This document shows positions 10,696 to 20,433 of a DNA stretch of 64,000 nucleotides, piece by piece. This stretch comes from Rhodanobacter denitrificans (GTDB lineage Bacteria > Pseudomonadota > Gammaproteobacteria > Xanthomonadales > Rhodanobacteraceae). Each line of letters starts with the position of its first letter. Position 1 is the stretch's first letter. Both the position numbers and the translations under genes were made by a program. The notes below the pieces were generated by a model. The model had not been told where the DNA came from. It saw nothing but the letters and a program-made list of their open reading frames with translations, and ran no database searches. Location of the stretch: the NCBI RefSeq assembly GCF_000230695.2, contig NC_020541.1, forward strand, positions 1,736,001 to 1,800,000, given 5' to 3'.

Positions 10696-13389
10696 GTGAC
10701 CAGAAAAACTCCCCCCCATTCCGGCAATTCCCAGGACTCGCGTTCCGCAAAGAAGCCCGCCAAGCGGGCGCCGCGAGCCGCCGCTGCACCCGACAAGCGC
10801 AACAAGGCTGCCGCAGGCGCCGTGCGCGATCCCCATGCCGATCGCGAGGCGCAGCGTTATGCGCGCCCGATTCCCAGCCGCGAGGCGATCCTCGCCCTGC
10901 TTGAAGAACGCGGCGAACTGCTGACCGAGGCGCGCATCGCCGAGGCGCTCGATATCCATGATGAAACCGACCTCGAGGCGCTGCGCAAGCGGCTTGCCGC
11001 GATGGTGCGCGACGGCCAGCTGCTGCTGGGCCGGCGCGGCGGCTACGCGCCGACGCAGAAACTCGACCTGATCGCCGGCGTGGTGCTGGCCAATGCCGAG
11101 GGCTACGGCTTCCTGCGCCCGGACGAGGGCGGCGACGACCTGTACCTGTCGCCGCAGCAGATGCGCGCGGTGATGCACGGCGACCGCGTGCTGGCCAGTG
11201 TGGTCGGCATCGATCGCCGCGGACGCCGGCAGGGCGCGATCGCCGAAGTGCTGCAGCGCCGGTCGCCGCGGCTGGTGGGCCGGGTGGTGATCGACGACGG
11301 CGTGACCCTGGTGACGCCCGACGACCGCCGCCTGAACCAGGACGTGATGATCAAGCCCGGCCGCGAGCTGGGCGCGCGTTCCGGCCAGATCGTGGTGGCC
11401 GAAATCACCGACCCGCCGACCCTGCAGCGCGGTCCGATCGGCGAGATCCGCGCGGTGCTGGGCGAACGCCTGCAGCCGTCGCTGGTGGTGGAGATGGCGA
11501 TCGCCAGCCACGACCTGCCGCACGACTGGCCGGCCGAGGTGCTGCGCGACGCGGCGCAGGTGGAATCGACGGTGACCGCCGCCGAGCGCGAGGGCCGCAC
11601 CGACCTGCGCAAGCTGCCGCTGGTGACGATCGACGGCGCCGACGCGCGCGACTTCGACGACGCGGTGTATGCCGAGCCCAGGCGTGGCGGCGGCTGGCGT
11701 CTGATCGTGGCGATCGCCGACGTCTCGCATTACGTGCAGGTCGGCAACGCGCTGGATCGCGAGGCGTTCGAGCGCAGCACCTCGACCTATTTCCCCGGCT
11801 TCGTGGTGCCCATGCTGCCGGAGACGCTGTCCAACGGCATCTGCTCGCTGAACCCGAAGGTCGAGCGGCTGTGCATGGTCTGCGACATGCAGGTCGACGC
11901 CGAAGGCAGCGTCGTCAAGTCGAGGTTCTACGACGCGGTGATGCTGTCGCATGCGCGGCTGACCTACGACAAGGTGTGGCAGGCGGTGGGCCTGCGCGAG
12001 CAGGATGCGCGCCACGAGGTGGCCGACGTGCTGCCGCAGCTGGAGCACCTGCACGCGCTGTACAAGGCGATGGCCGGCCAGCGCAGGCGCCGCGGCGCGA
12101 TCGACTTCGAGACGCCGGAGGTGAAGTTCCGCCTCGACCAGACCGGCGGTGTCGAGTCGATGGGCGCCACCGAGCGCAACGACGCGCACAAGCTGATCGA
12201 GGAATGCATGATCGCCGCCAACGTGCAGGCGGCGCTGTTCCTGGAGAAGAAGAAAATTCCCGCGCTGTTCCGCGCGCACGAGCCGCCGCCGGCGGAGAAG
12301 TACGAGGACCTGCAGCAGTTCCTGCGCGAGTTCAAGCTGCGCATGCCGCCGGTGGACGAGGTGACGCCGGGGGATTTCTCCGAGATCCTGCGCATGGTGC
12401 ACGACCGCCCCGAGCGCGAGCTGATCCAGAGCGTGTTGCTGCGTTCGCAGAGCATGGCCGCCTACCAGCCCGACAACCGCGGCCACTTCGGCCTGTCGCT
12501 GCAGGCATACGCGCATTTCACTTCGCCGATCCGCCGCTATCCGGACTTGCTGGTGCATCGTGCGATCCGCCACGCACTGACCGGCCGCAAGCCCGCCGAC
12601 TACGCTTACACGCCCGCCGAGATGGCGGCGATGGCGGTCCACTGCTCGCAGCGCGAGCGCCGTGCCGAGGAAGCCGAGCGCGACGTGGACGAGCGCTTCA
12701 AGTGCGCGTGGATGGAAAAGCACATCGGCAGCGAGTTCGACGGCGTGGTCACCGGCGTCACCTCGTTCGGCCTGTTCGTGGAGCTGGATGAGTCGAAGGT
12801 GTCCGGTCTGGTGCACATCAGCCAGCTGATGAACGACTACTACCACTTCGACGCCACCCGTAAACTGCTCAAGGGCGAGCGCACCGGCGCGCAGTTCCGC
12901 CTCGGCGACCACGTGCGCATCCAGGTGCTGCGCGCCAGCCTGGAGGATCGCAAGATCGACTTCCGGCTGGTCTCGCCGCGCACGTCGGCCCCGGCCCCGA
13001 CGGGTAGCGGCAAGGCGTATGACTATGCCGCCGCGGGCGAACGGTATTCGCTGCCGAAGAAGGCTGCCGCCACGACCAAGGCGCCGGGCATGTTCGGCCG
13101 CGCCGCCAAGGCGATCGGCCGCGCATTCGGCCGCAAGGAGGTCGAGGTCGCCGCACCGGCGCCGGCCCCGCGCAAGGCGGCGGTGAGCGATAATCCGCCG
13201 CCGCGCGCACAGCCGGCGGCAGCGCGCCAGCATGCCGGAGGCCAGCATCAGGGTCGCAGGGTCGAGTCGTCGTCCGACCGCCGCCCGCGCAAGGAGGGCT
13301 CGGCCAGGCGCGGACCCGCCCCGGCGGCTACGTCGCCGGCGCCGAAGAAACACGGCGGCCGCAAACCGAAACCGAAAGGCAAGCCATGA
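10696..13389 (+). CDS. rnr: ribonuclease R, 897 aa
   Basis: 3'-5' exoribonuclease that degrades structured RNA. A Lys/Ala-rich N-tail is followed by a winged-helix region (about 55-125), cold-shock OB folds, and the RNB catalytic domain with TIDGADARDFDDAV holding the Mg-binding Asp cluster (about 315-330). An S1 domain (EFDGVVTGVTSFGLFVEL, about 680-760) and a long basic, Ala/Pro/Lys-rich tail of about 120 residues complete it. The protein is longer than the E. coli enzyme mainly because of this tail. The GTG start at 10696 is preceded by AAGGA. It overlaps rlmB by ATGA, the classic rnr-rlmB pair. Confidence 0.96.
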   Translation: MTRKTPPHSGNSQDSRSAKKPAKRAPRAAAAPDKRNKAAAGAVRDPHADREAQRYARPIPSREAILALLEERGELLTEARIAEALDIHDETDLEALRKRLAAMVRDGQLLLGRRGGYAPTQKLDLIAGVVLANAEGYGFLRPDEGGDDLYLSPQQMRAVMHGDRVLASVVGIDRRGRRQGAIAEVLQRRSPRLVGRVVIDDGVTLVTPDDRRLNQDVMIKPGRELGARSGQIVVAEITDPPTLQRGPIGEIRAVLGERLQPSLVVEMAIASHDLPHDWPAEVLRDAAQVESTVTAAEREGRTDLRKLPLVTIDGADARDFDDAVYAEPRRGGGWRLIVAIADVSHYVQVGNALDREAFERSTSTYFPGFVVPMLPETLSNGICSLNPKVERLCMVCDMQVDAEGSVVKSRFYDAVMLSHARLTYDKVWQAVGLREQDARHEVADVLPQLEHLHALYKAMAGQRRRRGAIDFETPEVKFRLDQTGGVESMGATERNDAHKLIEECMIAANVQAALFLEKKKIPALFRAHEPPPAEKYEDLQQFLREFKLRMPPVDEVTPGDFSEILRMVHDRPERELIQSVLLRSQSMAAYQPDNRGHFGLSLQAYAHFTSPIRRYPDLLVHRAIRHALTGRKPADYAYTPAEMAAMAVHCSQRERRAEEAERDVDERFKCAWMEKHIGSEFDGVVTGVTSFGLFVELDESKVSGLVHISQLMNDYYHFDATRKLLKGERTGAQFRLGDHVRIQVLRASLEDRKIDFRLVSPRTSAPAPTGSGKAYDYAAAGERYSLPKKAAATTKAPGMFGRAAKAIGRAFGRKEVEVAAPAPAPRKAAVSDNPPPRAQPAAARQHAGGQHQGRRVESSSDRRPRKEGSARRGPAPAATSPAPKKHGGRKPKPKGKP

Positions 13390-14132
13390 GCGAGAGCTGG
13401 ATCGTCGGGATCAACCCGGTCGAAGGTGCGTTGAGCAACGACGCCGAACGCGTGCGCGAAGTGCTGGTCGAGCACGGCCAGCGCAACGCCCGCGTGCTGG
13501 ATCTGGCGGAGCGCGCGAAGAAACTGAAGATTCCGGTGCAGCATCGCCCGCGCGACGAGCTGGACAAGCTGGCCGGCGAGGCGCGCCACCAGGGCGTGGT
13601 GGCGCGTTTCGAGGCGGCGCCGGCGGCGCATGAGAGCGACCTGGCTGCTCTGCTGGAGCGCGACGGCAACGACACCCTGGTGCTGGTGCTCGACGGTGTC
13701 ACCGATCCGCACAACCTCGGCGCCTGCCTGCGCAGCGCGGCGGCGGCGAAAGTCACCGCGGTGATCGTGCCGAAGGACCGCGCGGTCGGGCTGACCCCGG
13801 TGGTGCGCCGCGCCTCGGCCGGCGGCGCCGACCGGGTGCCGCTGATCGCGGTGACCAACCTGGCGCGCACGCTGCGCGAGCTGAAGGATGCCGGCGTGTG
13901 GATCACCGGCCTGGCCGGCGACACTGACACCACCGTCTACGGCGTCGACTTCAACGGACCGGTGGCGCTGGTGCTGGGCAGCGAAGGCGAGGGCATCCGC
14001 CGGCTCACCCGCGAGCTGTGCGATTTCGTGGCGAAGATCCCGATGCCGGGCACGATGGAAAGCCTCAACGTCTCGGTCGCCACCGGCGTGGTGCTGTTCG
14101 AGGCCTTGCGCCAGCGGAGCGCGAAGCGATGA
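13386..14132 (+). CDS. rlmB: 23S rRNA (guanosine-2251-2'-O)-methyltransferase, 248 aa
   Basis: SpoU/TrmH-type knotted methyltransferase that methylates G2251 of 23S rRNA using S-adenosylmethionine. A substrate-binding domain (INPVEGAL, about 7-80) is followed by the SPOUT domain with the three family motifs: DPHNLGACLRSA, VLGSEGEGI and PMPGTMESLNVSVATGVVLFE. The start overlaps the stop of rnr and its own stop overlaps the next small membrane gene, so the three genes are translationally coupled. Confidence 0.96.
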   Translation: MSESWIVGINPVEGALSNDAERVREVLVEHGQRNARVLDLAERAKKLKIPVQHRPRDELDKLAGEARHQGVVARFEAAPAAHESDLAALLERDGNDTLVLVLDGVTDPHNLGACLRSAAAAKVTAVIVPKDRAVGLTPVVRRASAGGADRVPLIAVTNLARTLRELKDAGVWITGLAGDTDTTVYGVDFNGPVALVLGSEGEGIRRLTRELCDFVAKIPMPGTMESLNVSVATGVVLFEALRQRSAKR

Positions 14133-14398
14133 GCTTCTTCTGGTACGACTGGGCCGGTTACCTCGGCGTGGCGCTGGTGCTGCTGGCGTTCTTCCTGCTG
14201 CAGGAGCGCAAGCTGCAAGGCAGCGGGCTGGTCTATCAGCTGATGAACGTGCTGGGTGCGGTCGGCGTGATGCTGTCGCTGGGCTTCGGCAATTTCAACT
14301 TGGCGGCGTTCATCATGCAGGTGGCCTGGCTGCTGATCGGCGGCTATGGCATCGTGCGCGGCATCCAGCGTCGCCGCGAGACGCGCGAGCGGTCGTAA
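14129..14398 (+). CDS. small membrane protein, 89 aa
   Basis: Three hydrophobic segments (about residues 8-25, 33-52 and 57-76) and a basic Arg-rich tail define a small inner-membrane protein. It resembles the CBU_0592-like domain proteins of unknown function. The ATG overlaps the rlmB stop (ATGA). No enzyme or transport motif is visible. Confidence 0.8.
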   Translation: MSFFWYDWAGYLGVALVLLAFFLLQERKLQGSGLVYQLMNVLGAVGVMLSLGFGNFNLAAFIMQVAWLLIGGYGIVRGIQRRRETRERS

Positions 14399-14408
14399 CT
14401 GCTCGCCG

Positions 14409-14455
14409 GCGCGGGGACGACCCCGCGCACTTTTCCATCGCGGGGACGGCCCTGC
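14409..14455 (+). promoter_or_regulatory. guanidine-II (mini-ykkC) riboswitch
   Basis: Two short hairpins 11 bases apart each carry the diagnostic ACGR tetraloop: GCGCGGGG-ACGA-CCCCGCGC at 14409-14428 and GCGGGG-ACGG-CCCTGC at 14440-14455. The second ends eight bases before a GGGGAG ribosome site. This two-hairpin ACGR form is the known guanidine-II riboswitch, which exposes the ribosome site on guanidinium binding. The next gene is a Gdx/SugE guanidinium exporter, the expected target. Confidence 0.93.
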
Positions 14456-14476
14456 AGTACACCGGGGAGCGTCATC

Positions 14477-14794
14477 ATGGCGTGGATCCATCTGCTGCTG
14501 GCCGGCTTGTTCGAAGTGGTCTGGGCCATCGGCCTCAAGTACACCGAAGGTTTTACCCGGCTGTGGCCCAGCGCCGGCACGCTGGCGGCGATGGCGGTCA
14601 GCATCGTGTTGCTGGCGCTGGCGGTGAAAACGCTGCCGATCGGCACCGCGTATGCGATCTGGACCGGCATCGGCGCGGTCGGTGCGGTGGCGCTGGGCAT
14701 CGTGCTGTTCGGCGATCCGGCCACCTGGCCACGGCTGCTGTGCGTGGCGCTGATCCTGACAGGCATCGTCGGCCTCAAGCTCACCGCCGCCTAG
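14477..14794 (+). CDS. gdx: guanidinium exporter Gdx (SugE), 105 aa
   Basis: Four-helix small multidrug resistance protein of the Gdx subtype that expels guanidinium in exchange for protons as an antiparallel dimer. The central charged residue E13 in helix 1 is present ([13 protein letters not shown]), and helix 3 has the [19 protein letters not shown] signature. Family length is exact. A guanidine-II riboswitch directly upstream supports guanidinium, rather than general quaternary ammonium, as substrate. Confidence 0.95.
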   Translation: MAWIHLLLAGLFEVVWAIGLKYTEGFTRLWPSAGTLAAMAVSIVLLALAVKTLPIGTAYAIWTGIGAVGAVALGIVLFGDPATWPRLLCVALILTGIVGLKLTAA

Positions 14795-14837
14795 GCGCCG
14801 GCCCCCAGCCGACAGGTTTCCGTGTCGGCCGGGCGGG

Positions 14838-15560
14838 TCATTCGCCGAGCTTGGTGGTTTCCGGACTGGAGGTGAGGTCGCGTTTGCTGCGCTGCTTGTC
14901 CAGCGGCTCGCCGGTGACCTGGAACCACACGTTCTCGGCGATGTTGGTGGCGTGGTCGCCGATGCGCTCGATGTTCTTGGCCATGAACAAGAGGTGGGTG
15001 CACGGCGTGATGTTGCGCGGGTCTTCCATCATGTAGGTGAGCAGCTGGCGGAAGTAGCCGGTATAGGCTTCGTCCAGTACCACGTCGTCCTTCCACACCT
15101 GGTAGGCGCGCTCGGCGTCGCGGTCGCGGTAGGCCGCCAGCACCTCGCGCACTTCGCCGGCGGCGAGCGTGGCCAGCTGGTGCAGGCCGCCGACCGGCGC
15201 CACCGGCGCCACCATCGACAGCGGGATCGAGCGTTTCGCCACGTTGGCGGCATAGTCGCCGATGCGCTCGATGTCCGAGGCGATGCGCAGCGCGGCATAC
15301 ACGTTGCGCAGGTCGCTGGCCATCGGCGCGCGCAGCGCCAGCAGGCGCACCACGTCGTGGCCGATTTCCTGCTCCAGCTGGTCGATCGCGTCGTCGTTGC
15401 CGACCACGCGCTGGGCGGCGCGCTCGTCGCGGCGTTCGAGCACGTCGATGGCCGCTTCCAGCTGCGTCACCGACAGCTCGCCCATGCGCACGATCTCGCC
15501 GGTGAGCCGGGCCAGCTCGCTGTCGTAACTCTTGATGATGTGGTCGGTGCCGGTGTTCAT
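14838..15560 (-). CDS. phoU: phosphate signalling protein PhoU, 240 aa
   Basis: Two three-helix-bundle PhoU repeats, each with the metal-binding ExxxD-type motif: ASDIERIGDYAANVA in the first and AKNIERIGDHATNIAE in the second. It links the PstSCAB transporter to the PhoR sensor kinase and dampens the Pho response. It is the last gene of the pst operon, 17 bases after pstB. PhoB/PhoR are not in the window. Confidence 0.96.
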   Translation of the reverse strand: MNTGTDHIIKSYDSELARLTGEIVRMGELSVTQLEAAIDVLERRDERAAQRVVGNDDAIDQLEQEIGHDVVRLLALRAPMASDLRNVYAALRIASDIERIGDYAANVAKRSIPLSMVAPVAPVGGLHQLATLAAGEVREVLAAYRDRDAERAYQVWKDDVVLDEAYTGYFRQLLTYMMEDPRNITPCTHLLFMAKNIERIGDHATNIAENVWFQVTGEPLDKQRSKRDLTSSPETTKLGE

Positions 15561-15577
15561 GGTGGGGTCCTGTGTGA

Positions 15578-16393
15578 TCAGCCGAAGCGCCCGGTGATGT
15601 AATCCTCGGTCTGCTTCTTGCCCGGCTTGGTGAAGATCCTTTCGGTCTGGTCGAACTCGATCAGCTCGCCCAGGTACATGAAGGCGGTGAGGTCGGAGAC
15701 GCGCGCCGCCTGCTGCATGTTGTGGGTAACGATGACGATGGTGAACTGGCTTTTCAGCTCTTCCACCAATTGCTCGATGCGACTGGTGGCGATCGGGTCG
15801 AGCGCCGAGGTCGGTTCGTCCAGCAGCAGCACTTCCGGCCGCAGCGCGATCGCGCGGGCGATGCACAGGCGCTGCTGCTGGCCGCCAGACAGGCCGAGCG
15901 CGTTCTGCCTGAGCTTGTCCTTCACCTCGTCCCACAGCGCGGCGCTGCGCAGGGCCTGCTCCACGCGGCCTTCCATGTCCGCCTTCGACAGCTTCTCGTG
16001 GTGGCGGATGCCGTAGGCGACGTTCTCGAAGATCGTCATCGGGAACGGTACCGGCTTCTGGAACACCATGCCGACCTTGCTGCGCAGGCGGTTCAGCGAA
16101 TAGCCGGGATCCAGAATGTTGTCGCCGTCCAGTTCGATCGAGCCTTTCGCCTCCAGCTTCGGGTAGATCGCATAGATGCGGTTGAAGATGCGCAAGAGGG
16201 TCGACTTGCCGCAGCCGGACGGACCGATGATCGCGGTGACCTGCTTTTCCGGGATGTCCATGCTGATGCCTTTCAGCGCCTGGAAGCCGTCGTAGTAGAA
16301 ATGCAGGTCGCGCACGACGAGCTTGGGCGCGACGGCTACCGCCGCTGCTGCCGCCCCCGGCGTCGGGTTCGTGGCGAGCGCGGAATCAGTCAT
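15578..16393 (-). CDS. pstB: phosphate ABC transporter ATP-binding protein, 271 aa
   Basis: ATPase subunit of the high-affinity phosphate importer. Walker [11 protein letters not shown]-loop, signature LSGGQQQR, Walker [12 protein letters not shown] and switch His in VTHNMQQA are all intact. An extra N-terminal Ala-rich stretch of about 25 residues precedes the ABC domain. The ATG overlaps the end of pstA by eight bases, indicating coupled translation. Confidence 0.97.
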   Translation of the reverse strand: MTDSALATNPTPGAAAAAVAVAPKLVVRDLHFYYDGFQALKGISMDIPEKQVTAIIGPSGCGKSTLLRIFNRIYAIYPKLEAKGSIELDGDNILDPGYSLNRLRSKVGMVFQKPVPFPMTIFENVAYGIRHHEKLSKADMEGRVEQALRSAALWDEVKDKLRQNALGLSGGQQQRLCIARAIALRPEVLLLDEPTSALDPIATSRIEQLVEELKSQFTIVIVTHNMQQAARVSDLTAFMYLGELIEFDQTERIFTKPGKKQTEDYITGRFG

Positions 16394-17252
16394 GGGACAC
16401 CTTGTTGCGGGAAAGGATCAGGCGCGAGGCCAGGCTGAGCAGCAGTACGAACATGGTGACCACGAATGCGCCGGCCCAGGCCAGGGCATGCATCGCGTCG
16501 CCCGGGTCGTTGGCGTACTGGTAGATGATCTGCGGCAGGCTGGACATCTTGTCCATCGGGTTGAACGCCATGTAGTTGTTGCCGAACGCGGTGAACAGCA
16601 GCGGCGCGGTCTCGCCGCTGATCCGCGCCAGCGCGAGCAGCACGCCGGTGATGATGCCAGAGCGCGCGGCGCGGATCAGGATCTGCAGGGTCAGCTTCCA
16701 CTGCGGCACGCCCAGCGACAGCGCCGCCTCGCGCAGCGTGGACGGCACCAGTCGCAGCATTTCGTCGGTGGTGCGCACGATCACCGGCAGCGCGATCAGC
16801 GCCAGCGCCACGCCGCCGGCGAAACCGGAGAACGTGGTCGAACCGTGGGTGAGGGCGGTACTCGGCAGCACGATGATGGTGTAGACGAAAAGGCCCATCA
16901 CGATCGACGGCGCCGACAGCAGGATGTCGTTGAGGAAGCGGATCGATTCGCCCAGCCGCGTGCGGTCGGCGTATTCGGCCAGCCAGGTGCCGGCCAGCAC
17001 GCCGATCGGGGTGGCGATGCCGATGCCGATGAAGTTGATGATCAGGCTGCCGACCATCGAGTTCAGCAGGCCGCCGTCCTCGCCGTAGGCGGTGACCTTG
17101 GTGAACAGCTTCAGGTCCAGCGCACCGATGCCCTGGCGCAGGGTCTCCCACAGGATCCAGGCCAGAAAGGCCAGGCCGACCAGGGTGGCCAGCATGCTCA
17201 GCGTCATCGCCAGTGCGTTGGTGAGGCGCCGGCGCAGGTACAGCGCGCTCAT
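16386..17252 (-). CDS. pstA: phosphate ABC transporter permease PstA, 288 aa
   Basis: Inner-membrane permease with six predicted helices and the cytoplasmic EAA loop ([21 protein letters not shown]) that docks on PstB. It pairs with PstC to form the channel. The ATG shares one base with the pstC stop. The length fits the family. Confidence 0.96.
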   Translation of the reverse strand: MSALYLRRRLTNALAMTLSMLATLVGLAFLAWILWETLRQGIGALDLKLFTKVTAYGEDGGLLNSMVGSLIINFIGIGIATPIGVLAGTWLAEYADRTRLGESIRFLNDILLSAPSIVMGLFVYTIIVLPSTALTHGSTTFSGFAGGVALALIALPVIVRTTDEMLRLVPSTLREAALSLGVPQWKLTLQILIRAARSGIITGVLLALARISGETAPLLFTAFGNNYMAFNPMDKMSSLPQIIYQYANDPGDAMHALAWAGAFVVTMFVLLLSLASRLILSRNKVSHD

Positions 17253-18271
17253 CAGCGGCCCTCCTTGCTGGCCAGCCGGCGCAGCATCAGCCGCGCGATC
17301 AGCAGCACGATGAAGGTGACCACGAACAGCAGGAAGGCCAGTGCCATCAGCGCGGATTTCTGCAGGCCGACCGCCTCGCTGAACTGGTTCGCGATGGTCG
17401 AGGCGATCGAGGCGCCGGGATCGAGCAGCGAGGCCGACAGGTGCATCGCGTTGCCCAGCACGAAGGTCACCGCCATGGTTTCGCCCAGCGCGCGGCCGAG
17501 GCCGAGGAAGATGCCGCCGATCACCGCCGAGCGGGTATACGGCAGCACGATGTCCCACGACACCTCCCAGGTGCTGGAGCCCAGCGCATAGGCCGACTCC
17601 TTCAGCCGGGTCGGCACGGTCTGGAACACCTCGCGCATCACCGAGGAGATGAACGGGATGATCATGATCGCCAGCACGATGCCGGCGACCAGGATGCTGG
17701 CGCCGAACGGGTAGTCGCTGCCGAACAGCTTGCCGACGAACGGCACGTGTTCGGCCACCCACGACAGCTTGCCGTCGTCGGGCTTGTTGCCGAGGTTGCT
17801 GGTCAGCCACGGCTTGATGTGATCGGCGAAGAGCGGGGCGAAGATGAACAAGCCCCACATGCCGTAGATGATCGAGGGGATGCCGGCCAGCAGTTCGATC
17901 GCCGAGGCGACCGGCGTGCGCAACCAGGCCGGCGCGACTTCGGAAAGATAGACGGCGATGCCGAAGCTGATCGGCACCGCAATCAGCAGGGCGATGAACG
18001 AGGTGATCACCGTGCCGTAGACCGGCACCATGGCGCCGTAGACGTCGTTGCCGGGGTCCCACTCCGCGCTGACCAGGAAGTGCCAGCCGAACGTGCCGAA
18101 GGCGTCGCGGCCGCCCCACAGCGTGGCCCCGGCGGCGCCCAGCAGGGAGGCCAGCACGATCAGCGCGCAACCCTTCAGCAGCCAGCGGAACAGACGCTCG
18201 TGGCGCGCGTCGCGGCGGCTGCGCTGTTCCAGGATGTCGCTGGCCGGGAGGGCCGTGTCGGTCGCTGGCAT
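17252..18271 (-). CDS. pstC: phosphate ABC transporter permease PstC, 339 aa
   Basis: Permease partner of PstA. A basic cytoplasmic N-terminus of about 30 residues precedes the first helix, and the EAA loop is at TRLKESAYALGSSTWEVSWDIVLP. The loop between helices 3 and 4 (about residues 150-190) is longer than in E. coli. It is separated from pstS by a strong stem-loop, so its expression is probably lower than that of the binding protein. Confidence 0.96.
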   Translation of the reverse strand: MPATDTALPASDILEQRSRRDARHERLFRWLLKGCALIVLASLLGAAGATLWGGRDAFGTFGWHFLVSAEWDPGNDVYGAMVPVYGTVITSFIALLIAVPISFGIAVYLSEVAPAWLRTPVASAIELLAGIPSIIYGMWGLFIFAPLFADHIKPWLTSNLGNKPDDGKLSWVAEHVPFVGKLFGSDYPFGASILVAGIVLAIMIIPFISSVMREVFQTVPTRLKESAYALGSSTWEVSWDIVLPYTRSAVIGGIFLGLGRALGETMAVTFVLGNAMHLSASLLDPGASIASTIANQFSEAVGLQKSALMALAFLLFVVTFIVLLIARLMLRRLASKEGR

Positions 18272-18300
18272 GAGGATCCCGTGGTGCGGGTGGAAACTCG

Positions 18301-18333
18301 AAATCCCCCGCCGACAGGATCGGCGGGGGATTT
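18301..18333 (-). terminator. stem-loop between pstS and pstC, attenuator or mRNA stabiliser
   Basis: A perfect ATCCCCCGCCGA/TCGGCGGGGGAT stem lies 13 bases after the pstS stop. Downstream of it the minus strand has only a short T-run (ATTTCGAG). It is therefore likely to be a partial terminator or 3' end protector that makes pstS mRNA more abundant than the rest of the operon. Confidence 0.75.
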
Positions 18334-18345
18334 CCTTTTACTGCA

Positions 18346-19380
18346 TCAATGCTTGAACTCGGACGCCCAGTACGCTTCGATCTGGCTGACCAGCGAGGCC
18401 GGCAGCGGCACGTAATCCAGTTCGATGGCGGCTTGCTGGCCGTGCTCCAGCGCGGTCTTGAAGAAGTCGAAGGCGACCTTGCTGTTGCCGGCGTTCTTCG
18501 GCGACTTGTACATGATCACCCAGGTGGTGGCGGTGATCGGCCACGCCTGCTCGCCCGGCGCGTTGGTCATGATCAGGTTGAAGTCCTTGGCGCTGGCCCA
18601 GTCGGCCGTGGCGGCGGCGGCGGCGAAGGCATCGGCGGTCGGCTTCATGAAGTTGCCGCTGGCATTCTTCAGGTCGATCCAGGCGAGCTTGTTCTTCACC
18701 GCGTAGGCGTATTCGACGTAGCCGATCGAGCCCTTGATCTGGCGCACGTACTGCGAGACGCCCTCGTTGCCCTTGCCGCCCACGCCGGTCGGCCATTCCA
18801 CGGCGGTGCCGAACTTCACCTTGCTGGCCCATTCCGGGTTGACCTTGGACAGGTAGTTGGTGAAGTTGAACGAGGTGCCCGAACCGTCCGAGCGATGCAC
18901 CACGGTGATCTTGCCGGCCGGCAGGCTGAGGCCGGCGTTCAGCGCGGCGATCTTCGGGTCGTTCCAGTTGGTGATCTTGCCCAGGAAGATGTCGGCGAGG
19001 GTGGCGCCGTCCAGCTTGATCTGGTCCGCCCGCACGCCGGTGATGTTGACCACCGGCACGATGCCGCCGACCACGACCGGGAACTGACCCAGGCCGAACT
19101 TCTGCAGGTCCTCGGCCTTCATCGGCGCGTCGGAGGCGCCGAAGTCGATGGTGCCCTCCTTGATCTGCGCGATGCCGGCACCGGAGCCGACCGACTGGTA
19201 GTTCAGGTGGTTGCCGGTTTTCTCGGCGTACGCCGCCGACCACTTGGACATGACCGGGTAGACGAAACTGGAGCCGGCGCCGGTGATGTCGGTGGCGTGC
19301 GCGGCTGCACCGAAGGTCGAGGCCACGGCAAGCGTGGCGACGGCGGCGAAGCGAAGCGGGGATTTGTTGATGGTCAACAC
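18346..19380 (-). CDS. pstS: periplasmic phosphate-binding protein PstS, 344 aa
   Basis: The protein starts with a Sec signal peptide (cleavage near AAHATDITGAG). Phosphate-binding loops follow: GAGSSFVYP, SVGSGAGI, FGASDAP and HRSDGSGTSFNFTNYL. The latter carries the Arg-Ser-Asp-Ser/Thr contacts of the family. I take the GTG at 19380, as AAGGAG lies six bases before it; longer N-termini would hide the signal peptide. It is the first gene of pstSCAB-phoU and probably PhoB-controlled. Confidence 0.95.
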   Translation of the reverse strand: MLTINKSPLRFAAVATLAVASTFGAAAHATDITGAGSSFVYPVMSKWSAAYAEKTGNHLNYQSVGSGAGIAQIKEGTIDFGASDAPMKAEDLQKFGLGQFPVVVGGIVPVVNITGVRADQIKLDGATLADIFLGKITNWNDPKIAALNAGLSLPAGKITVVHRSDGSGTSFNFTNYLSKVNPEWASKVKFGTAVEWPTGVGGKGNEGVSQYVRQIKGSIGYVEYAYAVKNKLAWIDLKNASGNFMKPTADAFAAAAATADWASAKDFNLIMTNAPGEQAWPITATTWVIMYKSPKNAGNSKVAFDFFKTALEHGQQAAIELDYVPLPASLVSQIEAYWASEFKH

Positions 19381-19467
19381 GGTAGCTCCTTGGAGGGAAG
19401 TCGGATGCGACCTCGCCATTTCAGGCTTTTCGTGTTGCCATTGGATGAAATGAATGTTGCAGGCGTA

Positions 19468-19480
19468 TGACAAACTGTCA
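19468..19480 (-). promoter_or_regulatory. Pho-box-like sequence upstream of pstS
   Basis: TGACA-AAC-TGTCA, about 90 bases before the pstS start, contains the CTGTCA core of PhoB sites. It reads as an inverted arrangement more than as the canonical 7+4+7 direct repeat. Position and context favour PhoB binding, but the match is partial. Confidence 0.4.
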
Positions 19481-19569
19481 CATGGCTGCGTCGTGCCGGG
19501 CGGGCCGGGCTGCCGCCCGGTCGCGTCCGGATGCGGAAGCCGGCGAGCGCTGCCGCCTCGAGGCAGCGC

Positions 19570-20238
19570 TCAGGCCGCGTCGACGAGCCCGCTGTGGGCC
19601 TGCTCGAACAGCTCCAGCTGACGCCAGCGGTTGATCACGCTGCAGAACAGTTCGGCGGTGCGCTCGGCGTCGTACACCGCCGAATGTGCCTCGCGGCTGT
19701 CGAAGGCGTGGCCGGCGGCCAGCACCGCCTTGCTCAGCACGGTCTGGCCGTAGGCGAGCCCGCCGAGGCTGACCGTATCGAAGCAGCTGAACGGGTGGAA
19801 CGGGTTGCGCTTGTGGCCGCAGCGACGCACCGCCTGGTTCAGGAAGCCCAGGTCGAACGCGGCGTTGTGGCCGACCAGGATCGCCCGCTGGCAGCCGGTC
19901 CGGCGCACCGCTTCGCGCACCACGTGAAAGATGTGGTCCAGCGCCTGGCGCTCGGCCAGCGCGCCGCGCAGCGGGTTGTCCGGGTCGATGCCGGTGATCT
20001 CCAGCGAACGCGGGTCAAGGTTGGCGCCGGGGAACGGCTCCACGTGCGTGGAGACGGTGGGCTGCAGCTGCAGGTAGCCGCCTTCGTCCATGGCCAGCGG
20101 CACCGCGGCGATCTCCAGCAGGGCGTCGTGCTCGGCATCGAAGCCGCCGGTTTCCACGTCGACCACCACCGGCAGGAAGCCGCGAAACCGCTCGGCCATG
20201 CGCGGTGCGGTGCTGTTGCTGCTGCTGAGAATATCCAT
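19570..20238 (-). CDS. rnt: ribonuclease T, 222 aa
   Basis: DEDDh 3'-5' exonuclease that trims tRNA and other stable RNA 3' ends. ExoI is at [11 protein letters not shown] (about 25-35), ExoII at [14 protein letters not shown] (about 121-134), and ExoIII is [14 protein letters not shown] with the catalytic His and Asp (about 186-199). Length and the basic patches suit RNase T rather than the DnaQ epsilon subunit. It is transcribed alone, opposite to the porin gene to its right. Confidence 0.95.
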   Translation of the reverse strand: MDILSSSNSTAPRMAERFRGFLPVVVDVETGGFDAEHDALLEIAAVPLAMDEGGYLQLQPTVSTHVEPFPGANLDPRSLEITGIDPDNPLRGALAERQALDHIFHVVREAVRRTGCQRAILVGHNAAFDLGFLNQAVRRCGHKRNPFHPFSCFDTVSLGGLAYGQTVLSKAVLAAGHAFDSREAHSAVYDAERTAELFCSVINRWRQLELFEQAHSGLVDAA

Positions 20239-20433
20239 CGGCGAAGCATATCAGCCGCGCCATGCGGCGCGGGATGCGACACTTTCCGGCGGCGCCGTGG
20301 CGTTGTCTTCAATGTGTCATCAAATCTGCACCCAACCGTAAAAATCCCCCGGCAGAATTGTTAACCAATCGCTAGCCAGCCATCGGATCGACGGGGCGAT
20401 CGAGATGCTTTCCACCCACTTGCGGAGAATCAC

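Noticed and set aside
10681..13353. Long open frame of about 890 codons on the minus strand
   Set aside because: Antisense shadow of rnr; no ribosome site and an Arg/His/Leu-biased composition.
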